64,000 nt of DNA, taken from Cryptomeria japonica. Its lineage: Eukaryota; Streptophyta; Pinopsida; Cupressales; Cupressaceae. Where the stretch lies: the NCBI RefSeq assembly GCF_030272615.1, contig NC_081405.1, positions 23,451,772 through 23,515,771 on the forward strand. Reading direction: 5' to 3'. Within the stretch, counting starts at the first letter, position 1, and each line of letters opens with the position of its first letter. The position numbers and the translations under genes were made by a program. The notes under the pieces are model-generated. The model ran no database searches. It worked only from the letters and a program-made list of their open reading frames with translations, and was not told the origin of the DNA. Positions 59,673 through 64,000 of the stretch are shown here, piece by piece.

Positions 59673-61427
59673 AGTATGGAGTTTTAATACTTCTATATAT
59701 TTCTTGTTTCATGCAAAAAGGAGATTGAGAATGGATTATTGCCTTATTCTGTATCCTTAAATGCTGTTGATAGGTTGCCATTAAAAACTAAATTATAAGT
59801 GTAGTTGCTCAACAGAAAAAAACAAAACAAGGGCTATTAAACAAGTCGAGTGTGTTCCAAAGTTTGGTGTGAGGAAAGGGCCATCATGGCTGTGTGTAGC
59901 ATCTTCATTTTGCAAGTCAACTAAGTATGAGATTGGTGTGGGAAGCTCAGATTTGAAGGTGGTTCTCCTTGCATCTCGTGGACCTTATTTTGTATAGCAA
60001 ATCTTCCTCTAAGTGGTGTGCAAACTTCTGCATAGTCAGTCAACACTTGTTAAAAGCTATACAAGGATTTTCTATCAATATCTTAGATGTTTGATAGGAT
60101 TTTACCGAGCTGGGTAGTTCATTGGATGATTGGAAGGCCCTATTCACTAATATATTTCTAAATGACAAGTTTGTAACTGCCATGAACATTGTAATCTGTA
60201 ATTAAGCATTGGTAGGTGTAGATATTTATATCTGGCGAATACTGGTGCATAGATGTTGGAAAATAAAGTGTTTTCTTCTACAGAACTTTGACAACATTCT
60301 ATGCACCTTAGGACATTAATGTAAATCTGTATTTATGGATATCTATATTTTTATGGATGTAAATCTGTTCAAATTGTGATGTTTGAAATTAAATTAATCT
60401 TTGTCGATATAGCAAATTTGGTACTTGTCATAAAATCACTTAACACTGTTATTTATCATTTTTTTTGAAAAAATAACATTTATGAATGGTTATGTGAAAA
60501 TCTTAAATACTTTGCAATAAGATAAATTTAGAAAACCCAAAACTTTTTATTCAAATATACATACGCAAATTGGTTGACAAAAAAGATCAGCGGATAAGGA
60601 AGAAAAAACTTGTTAAAAATTGATCTAAATTGGACTAAGATAAGTTACACCCACCATCTTTGAACAAACAATAACACTTGCTTTGAATTTTAAAATAGAC
60701 ACAAAATCTTCAATTTTCAATAAATGTTACTGATAGAACTCTGCCCTCAATTAGAGGGCAAACCAAAATATAAGAACCATATATCCAGATGTAATACTTC
60801 ATATAAGCAAACCTAGTGCCCATTTGGGGAATTTCCAAATTGGGTAGCTCAATCTTACAAGCAAAAACAACAATTTTCTAAATTTTTCTTTCAAATATGA
60901 AAGAAAATAAATACTAATCAGTTTTTCTTGTTCTTACTGAAATTATTTCTGAAATTACTAAGAACGCTTTTGGAAATAGTTAGAAACAACGAAACCTGAG
61001 AACACTTTCAGAAACAATGAAATTTGAGAATGCTTCTAGAATTGCTTTGAAACAATGAACAAGGACAACAATATGCAATCAATGAGCATTAAATGACAAT
61101 TAATCTTTTGCATCTATTGTAATATTTTTTTCATTGGAGAGTACTTTGTATTTAATAATATGCATTCAAACAAAAGATAAATAATTCAAATTGTTTAAAA
61201 AATGAACAATGACTATTTCCACAATAAACTAATAATAGAGTCAATAAATAAGAATATTTAAATTATAAAAATATGTTCATAAATTTTAACTATAAGAAAT
61301 TAAAAAAAATTTATTAAATTCTTTAATGTGATTGACCAGCCTAAAAAATAAATTGCATAAATAATCTGCCTATCGACAGAAACTTTTGGACAAACCAACT
61401 TTCTACATAGTGACTACTAACTATTAA
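59260..61427. other. Spacer 3' of the UGT gene; no gene seen
   Basis: AT-rich non-coding sequence. 59830-60260 is less AT-rich but shows no open frame or domain I know. On the minus strand an AATAAA (61315-61310) about 113 nt past the UGT stop is a candidate poly-A signal. Confidence 0.5.
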
Positions 61428-63037
61428 TCAAATCTCATTTAATTGAGACACTAGTAACTGTCGAAATTTTGTCACCTCTTTAACAAATCTGCTAACGTTG
61501 GAATGAGAAGAACCGCCTTCCATCGTCGCCGTTTTCGCTGACTCTTTCCAATGGACTGCATTCTTTCGGAGCTCTGCACCCTCCTCGCTGCAAATCACCC
61601 TCCGCACACATCTCTCAATCTCATCCCACTCAAACGTCACATCACCATCGTCCTGCTGCGTCCGCTTTAATTTCACACCCATCTTCCACACCTCCACCAT
61701 TACTTTGCAATTGGTGGGCTGATCGAAGCAGAGGTCGCAGCCGAGCATCGGAACCCCAGCACTCAGCCCTTCCACCGTCGAATTCCACCCACAGTGAGAC
61801 ATAAACGCTCCCACCGACGGGTGATTCAACACTTTCAGTTGAGGACTCCACTTCACAATCAATCCCCGATCTCCAATCTCCTCTGCAAACCCCTCCCACA
61901 CAGTTCCCTGCCCTGCGGCGCTACGGATCACCCACAAAAAATTCTGCTCACTGCTCTGCAAGCCACGACCTATTTCCCTGAGTTGTTTTGTACTAATGGC
62001 GGCTATGCTGCCGAAGGAAACGTAGACAACAGAGTGAGGAGGCTTTGAGTTGAGCCATTCCATACACTCTTCTGTCTCTTCTTCCCAGGGGCTGCCGCCG
62101 AACTGTGTGTCCTCGCTATTTATTCTATCCAGAAAAGCGGAGGGAATGAGTGAACCCACCGTACAGACTGGAACATTTGCTTCCCTCAGGTAATTGATTG
62201 CTTTGCTTTCGAGCTCATCAAACGAGTTCAATATCACCCAAGACGCGCCGTTAAAACTCTCGATGAGTTTTAGATTGATGTCGAGACAACCAGCAGTGAG
62301 AAGTGGAGGGAAAAATATCGACGGTAAATCGGGCATTCTCATCTCGCCGATTGCAGGAATGACAACAACGTCATTCGAATCCTGTTCGCAGTTATTCCAC
62401 TTCTCCACTGTGAAAACAAAACCCAAACAAAACAAAACAAAAAAACTTTTGTTGTAAGCAAAGTTTCACTTTAATTTTGAGCAGATAGGGATGCGAGAGC
62501 GAAAAAGGGAAGAAATAATTTAAAAGATTACTACGAGTGTGGGATAAAAAGGGCGAGATATTTAACAAACAAATCGTATTTAAAATGATGATAGATTGCA
62601 GCAACAGTTGCAGACTGCGTGTAGAAAAGAGCTCGGAGGATGCTTAAATTTTGCGAAACTTGGGCAACCCAAGGCATAAAGGCATCATGAACAATACAAG
62701 TGACAGGAGGTCCCGTTACGTTGAGGCGGTGAATGAGCTCTTCCAGGTGGGATCCCTCCATCTGATGTAACTGCGATAAGATTTTAGGAAGATCTGAAAC
62801 GATGTCAATTCCAGGCGGAAGTCGGTCCGGAATGGACTCGAACCGAATACGTATGCCCAGGCGTTGGAGCGTTTTCTCCGCCTTTAACATTCTGTGGTGG
62901 TCAAAGGCGAAACTGACGAAAGTGATGAGCACGCCTTGGGAGGCCAAGTCCTTTGAGAATTGCAGAATGGGATTTGTGTGGCCTGCTTGAGGAAAGGCCA
63001 ACGCTACAACGTGTGCACTTCCACTTCTACTCGCCAT
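61428..63037 (-). CDS. Family-1 UDP-glycosyltransferase (UGT), two exons
   Basis: It transfers sugar, probably glucose from UDP-glucose, to a small lipophilic acceptor in the cytosol. Exon 1 starts with ATG at 63037 (MASRSGSAHVVALAFPQAGH); His20 in AGHTNP is the expected catalytic base and Asp118 in IVHDAFMPW its partner. Exon 2 (to the stop at 61428) carries GEMRMPDLPS, the VVYVSFGS strand and a full 44-residue PSPG box (61850-61719) from WSPQLKVL to DQ, with HCGWNS and the final Gln typical of UDP-glucose users. With the intron removed the product is about 480 residues, normal for the family. N-terminal style (LAFPQAGHTNPILQFSKDLA) recalls UGT83/85/86-type enzymes; the acceptor cannot be told. 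Base composition is clearly less AT-rich than the surroundings. The frame phase at the intron is awkward, see the intron entry. Confidence 0.92.
62403..62566 (-). other. Intron of the UGT gene (borders uncertain)
   Basis: Exon 1 homology fades after IYHHFKYDLF (62567) and exon 2 homology is clear from KWNNCEQD (62402). A GT at 62566 and the AG at 62404-62403 give a phase-compatible GT-AG intron of 164 nt. The better-looking acceptor TTTTCACAG (ending 62408), after a T-rich tract, is out of phase with that donor and with the alternative donor CTC/GTAGTA (62534). The retained frame in exon 2 also reads through VEKW. The true splice sites need transcript data. Confidence 0.5.
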
Positions 63038-63262
63038 TGTTTTTGAAGTATTGAATCAAAGTAAGAGCATAAAAAATAACAGGTGAGGTACAAGAAGTAA
63101 TTGAAAGAGAATACAACATAAATTAACAAAACGGTTTACCATAGACATCAAATTGCAGATACAACCAGCCACTTATTACTGTGCTGTTTCTTTTGCCGCC
63201 GACACTATATTAAACCCCATACACTTTTTGACTACCCAATTATTGCAAACAATCACAATTAT
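63038..63262 (-). promoter_or_regulatory. UGT upstream region (leader and putative promoter)
   Basis: Its function is inferred from position. On the minus strand TTTAATATAG (about 63206-63213) is a TATA-like element roughly 170 nt before the start codon. The segment is duplicated at 57591-57790, but the TATA-like stretch is one of the few places where the copies differ strongly. Confidence 0.5.
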
Positions 63263-64000
63263 CTTTAGATGCGGTTTGCGGTACACAAATCCATTTTCCT
63301 TGTTTAGTTGGATCAATCAAATGACTCTTCAGTATAGTATTACATTTTGACAATTTTTTTTTTAAGTTGAACTTAAATCTTAAGCATATTGTAATGAAAC
63401 TCATGATATAATCTAGAAAAATCTGTACTCTTTCTTGGTTTTGAAAAGGTTTGTGAAAGCAAAGAACGTGAAAAAAAAGTTATCACCTTTATAGCTTTAG
63501 ATGGACCATCACTCAAAAAGCTTAAAAGTTGCGATGGGGTATGCATCAGATTTGAAATCAAAAAAGCATTCTCAAAGCTGCTAAAGACAACTACTTTAAT
63601 AAAAAGACTGGTTTGATTGATAAGTTAGATCACTTCTATCATTCAAACTTTCACATTTCAACACAACCAAACAGTTAATTCATTTTTATATAACTAAACA
63701 CATTTTCCTTCTCTTATGATAATAAATACAATAAGATTAATTGGTGGTTATGCAGTCATATATATATATATATATATTGATGAACGTCCAGACCAACGAG
63801 CACGACAGCTCAGCAAGGGCATGAAGTCCGCGAGCTGCCAGCCCAGCGAGGGCCTTCACATAGTAATTTTTGCCACCCGATACGGAGGCACGAGTCAATA
63901 GGCTGAACCTCTTCAGCTAAGAGCTAAGGACTGAGGGGTATCCATTCCGCCAAATTCGCACATCATTCAAAAAACACTTTTTATTAGATAGTACATAATA
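63263..64000. other. Upstream spacer with a TA microsatellite and a GC-rich patch
   Basis: Mostly AT-rich. A (TA)n run lies at 63757-63778. It is followed by a CpG-containing, GC-rich patch (63784-63960) with two similar blocks, CAGCTCAGCAAGGGC and CAGCCCAGCGAGGGC, about 33 bp apart. I do not recognise it; it may be the edge of an element running past the window or a remnant of another gene. Confidence 0.5.

Noticed and set aside
61794-62457. Plus-strand frames across the UGT exons
   Set aside because: They are antisense shadows of the UGT coding sequence, favoured by its GC-richer composition.

Overview
The window is nuclear DNA from a large-genome seed plant. It is AT-rich and gene-poor, and most of it is nested LTR retrotransposons of plant type: Copia with tRNA-iMet primer sites, Tat-type Ty3/gypsy with a second RNase H, L1-type LINEs and tRNA-derived SINEs. 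The style suggests a gymnosperm, possibly a conifer, but the sequence does not prove this. I recognise one host protein gene, a family-1 UDP-glycosyltransferase (UGT) on the minus strand near the right end (61428-63037).

Left half (1-33606), a layered nest. The 3' part of a Copia-like element A (plus strand, ends 2725) interrupts the 3' LTR of Copia element B (minus, to 9689). B's right flank leads into a plus-strand plant-mobile-domain (PMD) frame. That frame is split by gypsy element C (minus, 11372-20330, near-matching 5-bp target repeats). C's 5' LTR is itself split by D, a 4.5-kb LTR-like unit (15794-20295) with perfect ATTGT target repeats. To the right lies a Tat-type gypsy element E (minus, about 22780-33606). 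The PMD frame lies just past E's integrase end and antisense to it.

Middle (33607-44128): a decayed L1 LINE (J) carrying a tRNA-derived SINE, the 3' part of a Copia-like element F with a large accessory frame between the LINE debris and its 3' LTR, a second LINE fragment (K), and an AT-rich spacer.

Right half: G (44129-51914) is a gypsy element with 1197-bp LTRs about 3% apart and only gag-protease content. After a spacer with another SINE comes H (54965-57261), a small gag-only Copia element with 249-bp LTRs and perfect GACAA target repeats. Then follow a 200-bp duplicate of the UGT upstream region without its gene, a Copia 3' end (I), microsatellites, and the two-exon UGT with its upstream region.

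The retroelements are fossils; G and H look youngest, B intermediate and C older by LTR comparison (hand counts). I found no RNA polymerase III gene beyond the SINEs, no rRNA, no CRISPR array and no clear new host system. The most unusual signals are the GGTAGC/GCTACC hairpin array inside D, the recurring hairpin in the leader and LTRs of G, the two gag-only elements from different superfamilies, the accessory frame of F, and the orphan UGT promoter copy.
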